Source: Rhodospirillaceae bacterium (GTDB lineage Bacteria > Pseudomonadota > Alphaproteobacteria > Puniceispirillales > Puniceispirillaceae). From it: a stretch of DNA of 6,969 bases. Under the pieces are notes generated by a model. The model was not told the DNA's origin. It ran no database searches and saw only the letters and a list, made by a program, of their open reading frames with translations. The translations under genes were made by a program, and so were the position numbers. Positions 1-6,600 of this stretch are shown piece by piece. Position 1 is the stretch's first letter; the number at the start of each line of letters is the position of its first letter. The stretch is taken from contig PBLM01000042.1 of the NCBI GenBank assembly GCA_002721775.1, positions 1 to 6,969 of the forward strand, given 5' to 3'.

Positions 1-770
1 TTGTTAATATCAATTATTTCAGTGCCATATGCACCCGGCCATTTTGAAAATTGGGGAAAAAATTTATTGGCCTTGCTAAAGTCTCCTTTGCCGTCATTAA
101 GGTAAACATAGGCCTTCTTGGATTTTCCTTGATCGATAACGAGGATATCTGTGAACCCATCATCATTAAAATCTGCTATGTCCCCATCATGGTAGAAACC
201 AACATTTTCAGTGAACTTCTTCACGTTATAAACATTCGCACCATTGCTTAAAGCTACCAGCGAATGTTCACCTGGGTAAGGTTTTGCATCCCAGCCGTTG
301 CATACAATCAAGAAGTCTGTGTAAGCGTCACCATTGAAATTCGCTGGCACTATTTGTGAAGGCTGGATGCAACCGTCAGAACCATTAAATTTAGCATTCC
401 AATAGGTGCCACGCTTTTTCGAGGCTGTCAGCCGGTAGGGAACAAACTCTGCATGCCAATCTTTTGGGTTCTTTTTCGCAAGCTTTATTCCGGCCTTGTG
501 ATATTGCACATCGTCCTTCTTTGTTGCCATGGGTTTCCAAACATAATCCATGTACGTTGAAGACATGCGCATGTAGAGCAGTTCGCCTTGTCCATCATTA
601 TTGAAGTCACCAGCAAGAAGCAGTCGGCCATAATAACCGGTGCCGGTTACATCTATCTCGTCAACTAAAGCGTCCTTGTAGCGCGCCTCCGCCTGAGAGG
701 ACGCAGAAAGTGCAGTGAGCATTAGGATGGTAAGAGCAAAAACTGAAGAAATATTCGTAGCAATATTCAT
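1..770 (-). CDS. Secreted FG-GAP/VCBS-repeat protein, C-terminus cut off by window edge
   Basis: The frame is open from an ATG at 768-770 to the left edge (256 codons, no stop), so only the N-terminal part is seen. Residues 1-29 look like a Sec signal peptide: a short polar start, a hydrophobic core (about 9-24), and an SSQAEA end that fits signal peptidase I cleavage. The mature part has repeated Asp/Asn-rich loops typical of FG-GAP/VCBS beta-propeller blades: GDFNNDGQGELL (54-65), ANFNGDAYTDFL (143-154), ADFNDDGFTDIL (199-210) and a fourth beginning at IIDIN (252-256). The last three are spaced about 55 residues apart. Such loops usually bind calcium. Cys134 and Cys157 could form a disulfide after export. 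The predicted product is an exported propeller-like protein with no enzymatic signature in the visible part; its ligand or role cannot be told. A weak ribosome site (GGA, 7-9 bases upstream) supports the start. The family call is firm, the function is not. Confidence 0.85.
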   Translation of the reverse strand, partial: MNIATNISSVFALTILMLTALSASSQAEARYKDALVDEIDVTGTGYYGRLLLAGDFNNDGQGELLYMRMSSTYMDYVWKPMATKKDDVQYHKAGIKLAKKNPKDWHAEFVPYRLTASKKRGTYWNAKFNGSDGCIQPSQIVPANFNGDAYTDFLIVCNGWDAKPYPGEHSLVALSNGANVYNVKKFTENVGFYHDGDIADFNDDGFTDILVIDQGKSKKAYVYLNDGKGDFSKANKFFPQFSKWPGAYGTEIIDIN

Positions 771-902
771 CTAATTTCCAACTGTGAAATAAACCAGTCC
801 AGTTATGTTACGCACACCTGTCCAAAGTCTCCAACCCCCATCCGTTGAACACCCTAACAACATAATACCTACACACCCTCCATAGCGCATGCACGGGGTG
901 GG

Positions 903-915
903 TCACATGATGTGT
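903..915. repeat. Palindromic 13-mer TCACATGATGTGT, copy 1
   Basis: The core CACATGATGTG (904-914) is a perfect odd-centred palindrome. The whole 13-mer recurs in inverted orientation at 1025-1037, and a near copy starts at 1125 (CACATGATATGTAG, 13 of 14 bases identical to 904-917). Symmetry plus recurrence within 235 bases suggests binding sites for a dimeric regulator, but no cognate regulator is in the window. Chance in an AT-rich spacer is not excluded. Confidence 0.45.
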
Positions 916-1024
916 AGTAATGTTAAATGCACAGATAAGTTATACATGTAAGTGATATTATAGAGGTAGGTATAAAGACGCTTACCATGTCTCACTTTCC
1001 CTATACTCAGTGGGAAGTCAGTGA

Positions 1025-1037
1025 ACACATCATGTGA
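1025..1037. repeat. Palindromic 13-mer, inverted copy 2
   Basis: ACACATCATGTGA is the exact reverse complement of 903-915, with 109 bases between the copies. It overlaps a second symmetry, ACATCA-TG-TGATGT, at 1027-1040. The pair could form a long-range hairpin or serve as two operator sites. Confidence 0.45.
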
Positions 1038-1115
1038 TGTACATATGGGTAGACCAAAGTGATGCACTTGACGTGTTACATTGCAAGTTAGATTCTAAGT
1101 ATAGCTTCAATTACA

Positions 1116-1138
1116 ATGTGTTAACACATGATATGTAG
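1116..1138. repeat. 14-base perfect palindrome overlapping a degenerate third copy of the 13-mer
   Basis: ATGTGTTAACACAT (1116-1129) is a perfect palindrome with no loop. It overlaps CACATGATATGTAG (1125-1138), which differs by one base from 904-917. It lies 8 bases past the 3' end of tRNA-Leu. No T-tract follows on the minus strand, so it does not look like an intrinsic terminator, although it could still mark the 3' end of the tRNA transcript. Confidence 0.45.
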
Positions 1139-1145
1139 GATTACT

Positions 1146-1233
<88 letters not shown>

Positions 1234-1277
1234 ACTGCGGCAATCAGCGCGTAAACCAAATCGTTCTGATTGAACTC

Positions 1278-1305
1278 ACATTAATCAAACGATTTAGCGT
1301 GTCAA
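1278..1305 (-). promoter_or_regulatory. Candidate promoter of tRNA-Leu
   Basis: Minus-strand TTGACA (1300-1305) is a perfect -35 hexamer, followed after 16 bases by TAATGT (1278-1283), a poor -10 match. The predicted transcript would start near 1271, giving a leader of about 38 bases before the mature 5' end at 1233. The exact -35 and its position favour a real promoter; the weak -10 keeps confidence moderate. Confidence 0.4.
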
Positions 1306-1400
1306 TCTTTTCCTCATAGAAAACATTTCATCTAATCTGTTTTCCCAGGGGCTTTCCTGCAGTCTTTGTTCCTGCTATTAGAATGACTTTAGCGAAGCTA

Positions 1401-1408
1401 AGGGGGAG
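1401..1408 (+). promoter_or_regulatory. Ribosome binding site that fixes the start of the NDUFA9-like gene
   Basis: AGGGGGAG is a strong purine-rich Shine-Dalgarno sequence ending 10 bases before the ATG at 1419. The upstream in-frame ATG at 1383 has no comparable site, and this Shine-Dalgarno would lie inside its coding region. It therefore supports the shorter protein. Confidence 0.7.
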
Positions 1409-1418
1409 CCGTCTAATA

Positions 1419-2378
1419 ATGAGCTATCTGTCTGGAAAAACAGTGAGTTTGATTGGGGGCACAGGCTTTGTTGGCCGCGCTCTGGCTGGTAAATTACTCA
1501 ACGCTGGCGCGCGGGTGGTAATATTGGCCCGAAATGCTGAGCGTGCAAAGCGGCTGAAGACAGGTGGGGCGATTGGTCAGTTGACTGCTATTGCTGGCAA
1601 TGCGCAGGATGATGAAGACCTGCTGTCTGTACTCTCACCTGCGGATATTGTAATAAATCTCGTCGGCATTCTGGCACCGTCTAGCCAGCAGACTTTTCCT
1701 GCGCTTCAGGCAGAATTACCTGCGCGGATTGGTCTAATGGCAAAAGAAACCAAATGTCAGAGGATTGTGCATTTGTCTGCGTTGGGTGCAAAGTTGAAAT
1801 CACCATCTGAGTATGCGCGCACAAAGGCTGAAGGTGAGCGAGGCCTGCTGCGCCAGTTTCCGGATGCGACAATAATGCAGCCGTCAATTATTTTTGGGGC
1901 AGGTGATAGTTTCTTTAACCGGTTTGGGCAAATGGCCATGTTCGCACCTGCCTTGCCACTCATCGGAGGCGGGAAAAGTCTGATGCAGCCTGTCTATGTA
2001 GGTGACGTTGCTGATGCGGTTCTGGCCGCCCTGCTGAAAGAAGATGCAAAGGGTCAGATTTATCAGATTGGTGGTCCGCAGATATACAGTTTTGCTGATT
2101 TAATGCGCTTCACACTTACATGTATTGGCCGCCGCCGATTGCTTGTGCCGGTCCCCTTTTCGGTTGTTAGCTTGCCAGCCGCAATTTTTGGATTGCTGCC
2201 AAATCCGCCATTAACGCTTGATCAGTTGAAACTGCTTAAAGTGGATAATGTTTGCTGTAAATCAGCACCAGGCCTAATCGAATTGGGTATCACGCCAACA
2301 GCTATTGAGGGTGTTGTGCCAGATTATCTGATGCAATTTCGTCCCGGGGGCCGGTTTGCCCCTGGTAGTTCTTCTTAA
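1419..2378 (+). CDS. Complex I NDUFA9-like NAD(P)-binding protein (atypical short-chain dehydrogenase)
   Basis: The 319-residue product is a member of the extended/atypical SDR family, close to the NDUFA9-like proteins common in alphaproteobacteria. GGTGFVG (13-19) is the Rossmann dinucleotide-binding glycine motif after the first beta strand. The second strand ends in ILARN (35-39), where R38 may favour NADP(H). HLSALGA (118-124) gives Ser120, and EYARTKAE (131-138) gives the YxxxK pair Tyr132/Lys136. QPSIIFG (154-160) and QPVYVGDVADA (190-200) are conserved substrate-domain signatures. The mitochondrial relative is a structural NADPH-holding subunit of respiratory complex I; whether the bacterial protein binds complex I is not established by sequence. 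Start 1419 is chosen over ATG 1383 because of the Shine-Dalgarno at 1401-1408 and because family members start just before the first Rossmann strand. The gene converges on uppP. Alternative: a sugar-nucleotide epimerase-like enzyme of unknown substrate. Confidence 0.88.
   Translation: MSYLSGKTVSLIGGTGFVGRALAGKLLNAGARVVILARNAERAKRLKTGGAIGQLTAIAGNAQDDEDLLSVLSPADIVINLVGILAPSSQQTFPALQAELPARIGLMAKETKCQRIVHLSALGAKLKSPSEYARTKAEGERGLLRQFPDATIMQPSIIFGAGDSFFNRFGQMAMFAPALPLIGGGKSLMQPVYVGDVADAVLAALLKEDAKGQIYQIGGPQIYSFADLMRFTLTCIGRRRLLVPVPFSVVSLPAAIFGLLPNPPLTLDQLKLLKVDNVCCKSAPGLIELGITPTAIEGVVPDYLMQFRPGGRFAPGSSS
2344..2376 (+). terminator. Possible terminator hairpin inside the 3' end of the NDUFA9-like gene
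   Basis: CCGGGGGC (2344-2351) pairs with GCCCCTGG (2358-2365) over a 6-base loop: an 8-bp GC-rich stem with one G-T pair. It is followed by a broken T-rich stretch (TAGTTCTTCTT) that ends at the stop codon. With only 4 bases between the two convergent stop codons, the plus-strand terminator has to lie in coding sequence, and this is the best candidate. The T-tract is imperfect. Confidence 0.35.
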
Positions 2379-2382
2379 CGGA

Positions 2383-3213
2383 TCAACTGATGAAACCTGC
2401 CAAGATTAGGCTAAGCAGTAATGTACCCAAGGCTAGCCGGTAGAGAACAAAAATCGTAAAATTGGCTGTGGTCAGCCAGCTCATCATCCAGCGGATAGCT
2501 CCAAGAGCGCAGATAAACGACAAACAGGCAATAGCTGCTAAACCAGATATATCGGGCTTTGTTTCAGCTGTTATCAGGCCGACTATTTTAAGAACGGCCG
2601 CCGCAATAATGACTGGAATTGACAGTAGCAACGAAAACCGAGCAGCAGAGAGTCTGTCAAGACCTAACTGCCTAGCCATGGTCATTGTTACACCACTTCT
2701 CGAGGCGCCTGGAATAAGAGCAGCTACTTGTGCAAAACCAATGAAAATTGCTTGCTGGGGTGTCAGTTGCAACCAATCATAGCTATCATCATTTTTGTGA
2801 AGTATATAGCTGACAGGTTGTCGATCCGCCCAGTATAGCCAGCCGGCAAAGGTAATGTTGGCAAGCGCAACGGTGATAGCCAACCGCAGGATAGATGGCG
2901 ATAAAATTTCAATGGCAAGGCCAACTAAAATCACGGGCAAACTTGCTAAAAATAGCAACTTTACAAGATGACGACTGGCTTTTTCTGTTTTGTGCGGCGA
3001 CAAAATAGAAGTGGTCATCAGCGCTAGATCATTACGTAAATATAAAAGAACAGCGGCCAATGTGCCAATATGGGCTGCGACATCTGCTGTTTGGCCCTGA
3101 TCAGCAAGGTTGCTTAAGGCAGGCAAAAGAATCAGATGGCCAGATGAGGATATAGGCAAGAATTCAGTAATGCCTTGTATGATTGAAATAAGTATAATGT
3201 TTAGGGCTGTCAT
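2383..3213 (-). CDS. uppP: Undecaprenyl-diphosphate phosphatase (UppP/BacA family)
   Basis: The 276-residue integral membrane enzyme hydrolyses undecaprenyl diphosphate to the monophosphate, recycling the lipid carrier used for peptidoglycan and other envelope polymers; overexpression of this family gives bacitracin resistance. The two family signatures are present: QGITEFLPISSSGHL (13-27), containing the (E/Q)xxxE motif at Gln13/Glu17, and PGASRSGVT (168-176) with the catalytic-site Arg172. VAAHIGTLAAVLLY (45-58) also matches the family. Many hydrophobic segments span the protein, as expected for the polytopic fold, and the length fits the usual 260-290. The frame stays open upstream to a TTG at 3289-3291, but the ATG at 3211-3213 gives the normal family N-terminus. 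The extra 26 codons also cover a perfect inverted repeat and a candidate promoter, which fits a non-coding leader better. No clear Shine-Dalgarno precedes the ATG. It is transcribed divergently from gltB. Confidence 0.95.
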   Translation of the reverse strand: MTALNIILISIIQGITEFLPISSSGHLILLPALSNLADQGQTADVAAHIGTLAAVLLYLRNDLALMTTSILSPHKTEKASRHLVKLLFLASLPVILVGLAIEILSPSILRLAITVALANITFAGWLYWADRQPVSYILHKNDDSYDWLQLTPQQAIFIGFAQVAALIPGASRSGVTMTMARQLGLDRLSAARFSLLLSIPVIIAAAVLKIVGLITAETKPDISGLAAIACLSFICALGAIRWMMSWLTTANFTIFVLYRLALGTLLLSLILAGFIS

Positions 3214-3230
3214 GGGTGACTTGATTTCAG

Positions 3231-3259
3231 AATAGATTAAGGAAAATAAGATTTGCCAA
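3231..3259 (-). promoter_or_regulatory. Candidate uppP promoter
   Basis: On the minus strand TTGGCA (3254-3259, 5 of 6 matches to the -35 consensus) and TCTATT (3231-3236, 4 of 6) are separated by exactly 17 bases. Transcription would begin around 3224, leaving a leader of only about 11 bases before the ATG at 3213. That would explain the absence of a good ribosome site and rule out the upstream TTG start. The -35 lies in one arm of the inverted repeat 3252-3280. Confidence 0.4.
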
Positions 3260-3280
3260 AAAGATTGCGGTTTTGGCAAA
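3252..3280. repeat. Perfect 10-bp inverted repeat, possible operator
   Basis: TTTGCCAAAA (3252-3261) and TTTTGGCAAA (3271-3280) are exact reverse complements with a 9-base spacer. The left arm overlaps the candidate uppP -35 hexamer, which is where a dimeric repressor would act. The repeat also lies about 125-150 bases upstream of the start predicted from the sigma-54-like site at 3378-3392, within the range where enhancer-binding activators usually sit. It does not match the NtrC consensus I know. As RNA in the uppP direction it would be a low-GC hairpin followed by a T-rich stretch, so an attenuator is an alternative. Confidence 0.5.
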
Positions 3281-3377
3281 AAACTAAGCAATTCATGCAG
3301 ATCGATTGGTCATTCTGTTACAACTACAGGGCTAAGTTAGAAAATATTGATTTATTTTGAAAGTGAAATGACCTTTC

Positions 3378-3392
3378 TGGCTACAATTTTGC
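3378..3392 (+). promoter_or_regulatory. Candidate sigma-54 (-24/-12) promoter for gltB
   Basis: TGGC-TACAATT-TTGC has the invariant GG (3379-3380) and GC (3391-3392) separated by exactly 10 bases, plus the flanking T/C and TT positions of the RpoN consensus. Transcription would start near 3404, leaving a leader of about 234 bases. Control of a GOGAT gene by nitrogen status through sigma-54 would make biological sense. A 15-base match in AT-rich DNA can arise by chance. Confidence 0.35.
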
Positions 3393-3623
3393 GTATTGAT
3401 ACAAGAAAAGCTTGATTTTTGACAAAAAAAGGGTAAATAATGTTGACCTAAAAATTTCAAAGAGTTGGTTTAAGTATTCCCCGTTAAAATTGCGACTTAA
3501 AAATTAACTAGCATAGAGAACACACTTAAAGAACGAGATTCTTGGTATCTAAAATTTAATATTTGACCAGTCGGGAATCAATATATGAATCATTGCTTTT
3601 GCAAGTAAAAGTTTCTACTCAAT

Positions 3624-3636
3624 AGGATGGTGGAAG
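3624..3636 (+). promoter_or_regulatory. Ribosome binding site of gltB
   Basis: AGGA (3624-3627) lies 10 bases before the ATG at 3638, with a further purine-rich GGAAG (3632-3636) directly adjacent. The ATG at 3627-3629 is out of frame with gltB. This fixes the start that leaves a 19-residue leader before the catalytic cysteine. Confidence 0.6.
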
Positions 3637-3637
3637 A

Positions 3638-6600
3638 ATGAAAGATACCGTTTCGTCTGTTGGACTTTATGACGCGAATCTAGAATACAGCGCCTGTGGC
3701 GTTGGCTTCTTAACGCGCAAAGACGGCAAGCAGTCCCATGAGCTTCTGATTTTAGGCCAAGAGGCTCTTTGTGCCGTTCCCCACCGAGGTGGAATGTCGT
3801 CAGAGGGTGTTGGCGACGGCGCTGGTATTTCTATCGACCTTTCTGAAAATTTTTTCTCGCTTCTGACTGGACGGAAGTTAAAAGTTGGCGCATTTGGTGT
3901 AGGAAATTTTTTCCTTCCTGAAGATACTAGTCAACACAAAAATGCAATAAGTCTTGTAGAAAATAAACTTCGTAACGCAGGTATGAGCACCCTTTTGCTA
4001 AGAGATCTGCCAGTTGACAATACTAAAATAAGTGAGCGGTCTGTTTCCAAACAATTGCCAATCAAACAATGGATTTTTACTTCAAGTGACGCTCAATCGG
4101 GACAAAAATTAGAAACCCGAATTCACAAAATGTTATTAGAGATAGAAGCCGTCGCTTATGTTGAGCCAGCTTTAATGGGCCTGTACCCGTTATCAATTTC
4201 CTCGCGGTTACAGGTGTTAAAAGGGCGTTTAAACTCATGGGAAATTATCCCATATTTCTGTGACTTGCAGAGCAGAGAGCAAAAAATACACACACTTTAC
4301 TTTCACACTCGATTTTCCACCAACACTGACCCACACCCAACAATGGCACAGCCTTTCAGGCTTATGGCTCATAATGGTGAATTAAACACTGATAAGAAAA
4401 ATAGACTATCAGAAGCTGCTATTGCTTCATCCAAGAATAGTTCCATCATTAGGCCTAGAGGTCAATCTGATTCATGCCGTTTTGATCAAACACTTAACGC
4501 TCGCGTCTTTGATGAGGATTTGGACCTGGTGGACGCTGTTGTTTCAATGATGCCACCAGCATGGGAAAATAGAGAAGATCTCAACCCCGAAGTTCATTCC
4601 ATGTTGGAGTATTTTTCTCTTTTTGAAGAAAAAAACGATGGACCAGCTGCTTTAATTTTTGGGGATGGAAAAGTGGTCGGCGCGCGCCTAGATCGTCTTG
4701 GGTTACGACCACTTCGTACTGTTGAAACAGAAAAATACTTGGCTGTTATGTCTGAAGCAGGTCAAATTGGTTTCAATTCCGAGGAAATAATTTGTCGTGG
4801 TCGAGTTGAGGCGGGCGGTATGATATATTTTGACCATACCGAGAAGAAAATTTATAGCACCAATGAGGCTCTTCAAAAACTTGCATCTAAAAAAGATTAC
4901 AAGAGACTGGTGGAGGAACTATCTGTAGAACTCACAAGCCTTCCAGATCCAAGTGAAGAGCCTGCACGAGCTGCTTCATCTTACACCGGCGATCTTAAAT
5001 TACCAGCGCGATATGTCGGATACAATCATAATCAAGAAAGTTTTAAATTCCTAATGGACCCAATGCTTCAAGCAGGATTGGAAAAAGTGTCTGCCATGGG
5101 ATACGGCAATGCTATTAATGTACTTTCTGATGCAGAAGGAGGCATTGCGAAATATTTTAGTCAACGGTTTGCTCAAGTGACCAACCCTCCTTTAGATTCA
5201 ATTAGAGAATTAGATGGAATGACACTCCGTGTAGCGTTAGGAGAAAAACCATATGCGGGTTCTTCGCGCTCGAAGCAAATAGTTATAAATAGCCCAATTT
5301 TAAAAATGTCTGAAATGTTGAAAATCAAAGAGCAAAAATTTGTACCAATTGAGGTTTTTGACATTCTTTACGAACCAAACTTCGGGAACACTGCTGCAAA
5401 TGAAAAATCGTTGATATTGGCCATTGATGAAATAGCGCTAAAGGTAGCAAATTTTGCTCGGGAAAAAGGCGGAATAGCAATAATCTCTGACCGTTTTATG
5501 TCAAAAACGTTAGCTTCTATACCACTTATTATTGCGATATCTGCAATTAACCAAAAACTTATAGAAGAAGGCCTGCGGTTGAAATTATCACTAATCGCAG
5601 AAAGCGGTCAAATTGCATCTTCACATCACGTTGCTTGTGCGCTGGGTTTTGGAGCTTCTGCAGTCTATCCATTAGCTGTCAGGCTCAGAGCAGAGGAAAT
5701 ATTTGGGTTTGAGAAAGCAACTTTTGCAATGCAAAGATTTGTTAAAGCTGCAGAAAAAGCACTATTAAAAACTATGGGCAAAGTTGGGCTTTGTACTGTA
5801 GAAAGTTATATAGGGGGAGAGTTTTTTGAACCCAACTTTTTAGACACTGGTGATGCTCCACTTGCAAAATACTTTCCTAATATGAAGACGCCCGTTGGAG
5901 GCGTGGGATTCTCGTCAATTGCTCAATCAGCTTTAGATTGGCACTCATTTGCTAAAACAGTTGATAAAACTGAAGATGTCCCAATCTTAGGCCTTTTCAA
6001 GGAAAGAATAGAGGGCGCAGGTCATTCTTATGGTATGTCAGCTGTTAGAGGCTTTGTCGATTTGACAGAAGAGGAAATAACTTTTGAGCAAAAAGACGAT
6101 AACAAATTTATTGATGGTGAAATCGATCCGTTCAGATTGATGACACTTCGTCAAATGAACGATGCTTTTGACCTAACAGAGGCCAACTATTCCAATACGA
6201 GTTTTGAGAAGTTGGATAAAAAGACCATTGATGATTTTGAAATCACGCCAGGTTTTAGGTCTTTTTCACTTAATTTAGCTACAGAGCGAACACGAAGACC
6301 AGCTGCGCTGCGAGATATTCTTGCCCTGCCAGCAGATATCACGAATTTGATGACAGCAGAAGATATTAAAAAGGAGATGATGTTATTCAATCGGGCGGGA
6401 AACGTGGATTTTGTTGTCAGAGGTCTGATAGTTGAGCGGCTAAACAATAAGACAGTATCTCTCCGTCTCACGGGACCTTTTGCTGATAATCTTGACCGCT
6501 TAAATGCTTTGAGCAAAACCTTAGACGAAAGGTTTGGCGATGAGATTTTTCATCAAAAAATTATTGAAGGAAAACTGATAGTTGAATCAGGTGGTCAAGC

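Larger units (their letters stand above)
771..1145. other. Gene-free interval between the FG-GAP gene and tRNA-Leu
   Basis: I find no convincing coding frame in these 375 bases. The interval must hold the promoter of the FG-GAP gene and the 3' end of the tRNA transcript. On the minus strand a weak promoter-like pair, TTGGAG and TAACAT with 18 bases between, lies about 30 bases upstream of the FG-GAP start. An isolated TATAAT occurs at 957-962 without a good -35. An imperfect inverted repeat spans 992-1024: TCACT and TTCCC arms pair with GGGAA and AGTGA across a 10-base loop, with a 3-base bulge. Several related CACATGATGTG-type palindromes are listed separately. No intrinsic terminator with a T-tract was found after the tRNA. 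Confidence 0.5.
3281..3637. other. AT-rich control region and long leader upstream of gltB
   Basis: This 357-base stretch has no credible gene and is very AT-rich (two sampled 60-base lines contain 17 and 18 G+C). It holds a sigma-54-like element (3378-3392), a perfect TTGACA (3419-3424) and two TTGACC hexamers (3443-3448 and 3563-3568). None of these three has a well-spaced -10; the last is followed after 15 bases by TATGAA (3584-3589), which would give a leader of about 40 bases. A small palindrome TTTTTG-A-CAAAAA sits at 3416-3428. I looked for a glutamine (glnA-type) riboswitch, which would suit gltB, and did not find its conserved core. Confidence 0.5.

Noticed and set aside
51..251. A 66-codon plus-strand open frame
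   Set aside because: It lies antisense inside the FG-GAP gene, whose repeats and signal peptide are far better evidence.
1116..1129. Intrinsic terminator for tRNA-Leu
   Set aside because: The palindrome has no loop and no T-tract follows it on the minus strand.
2462..2782. A 106-codon plus-strand open frame
   Set aside because: It is antisense to uppP over its conserved PGASRS region and is a shadow of that gene.
3404..3637. Glutamine riboswitch (glnA-type) or other known riboswitch in the gltB leader
   Set aside because: The position would suit it, but the conserved core sequence and pairing are not there.
6187..6516. A 109-codon minus-strand open frame, with shorter ones at 5173-5364 and 6745-6930
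   Set aside because: All are antisense to the continuous gltB frame and show no recognisable protein features.
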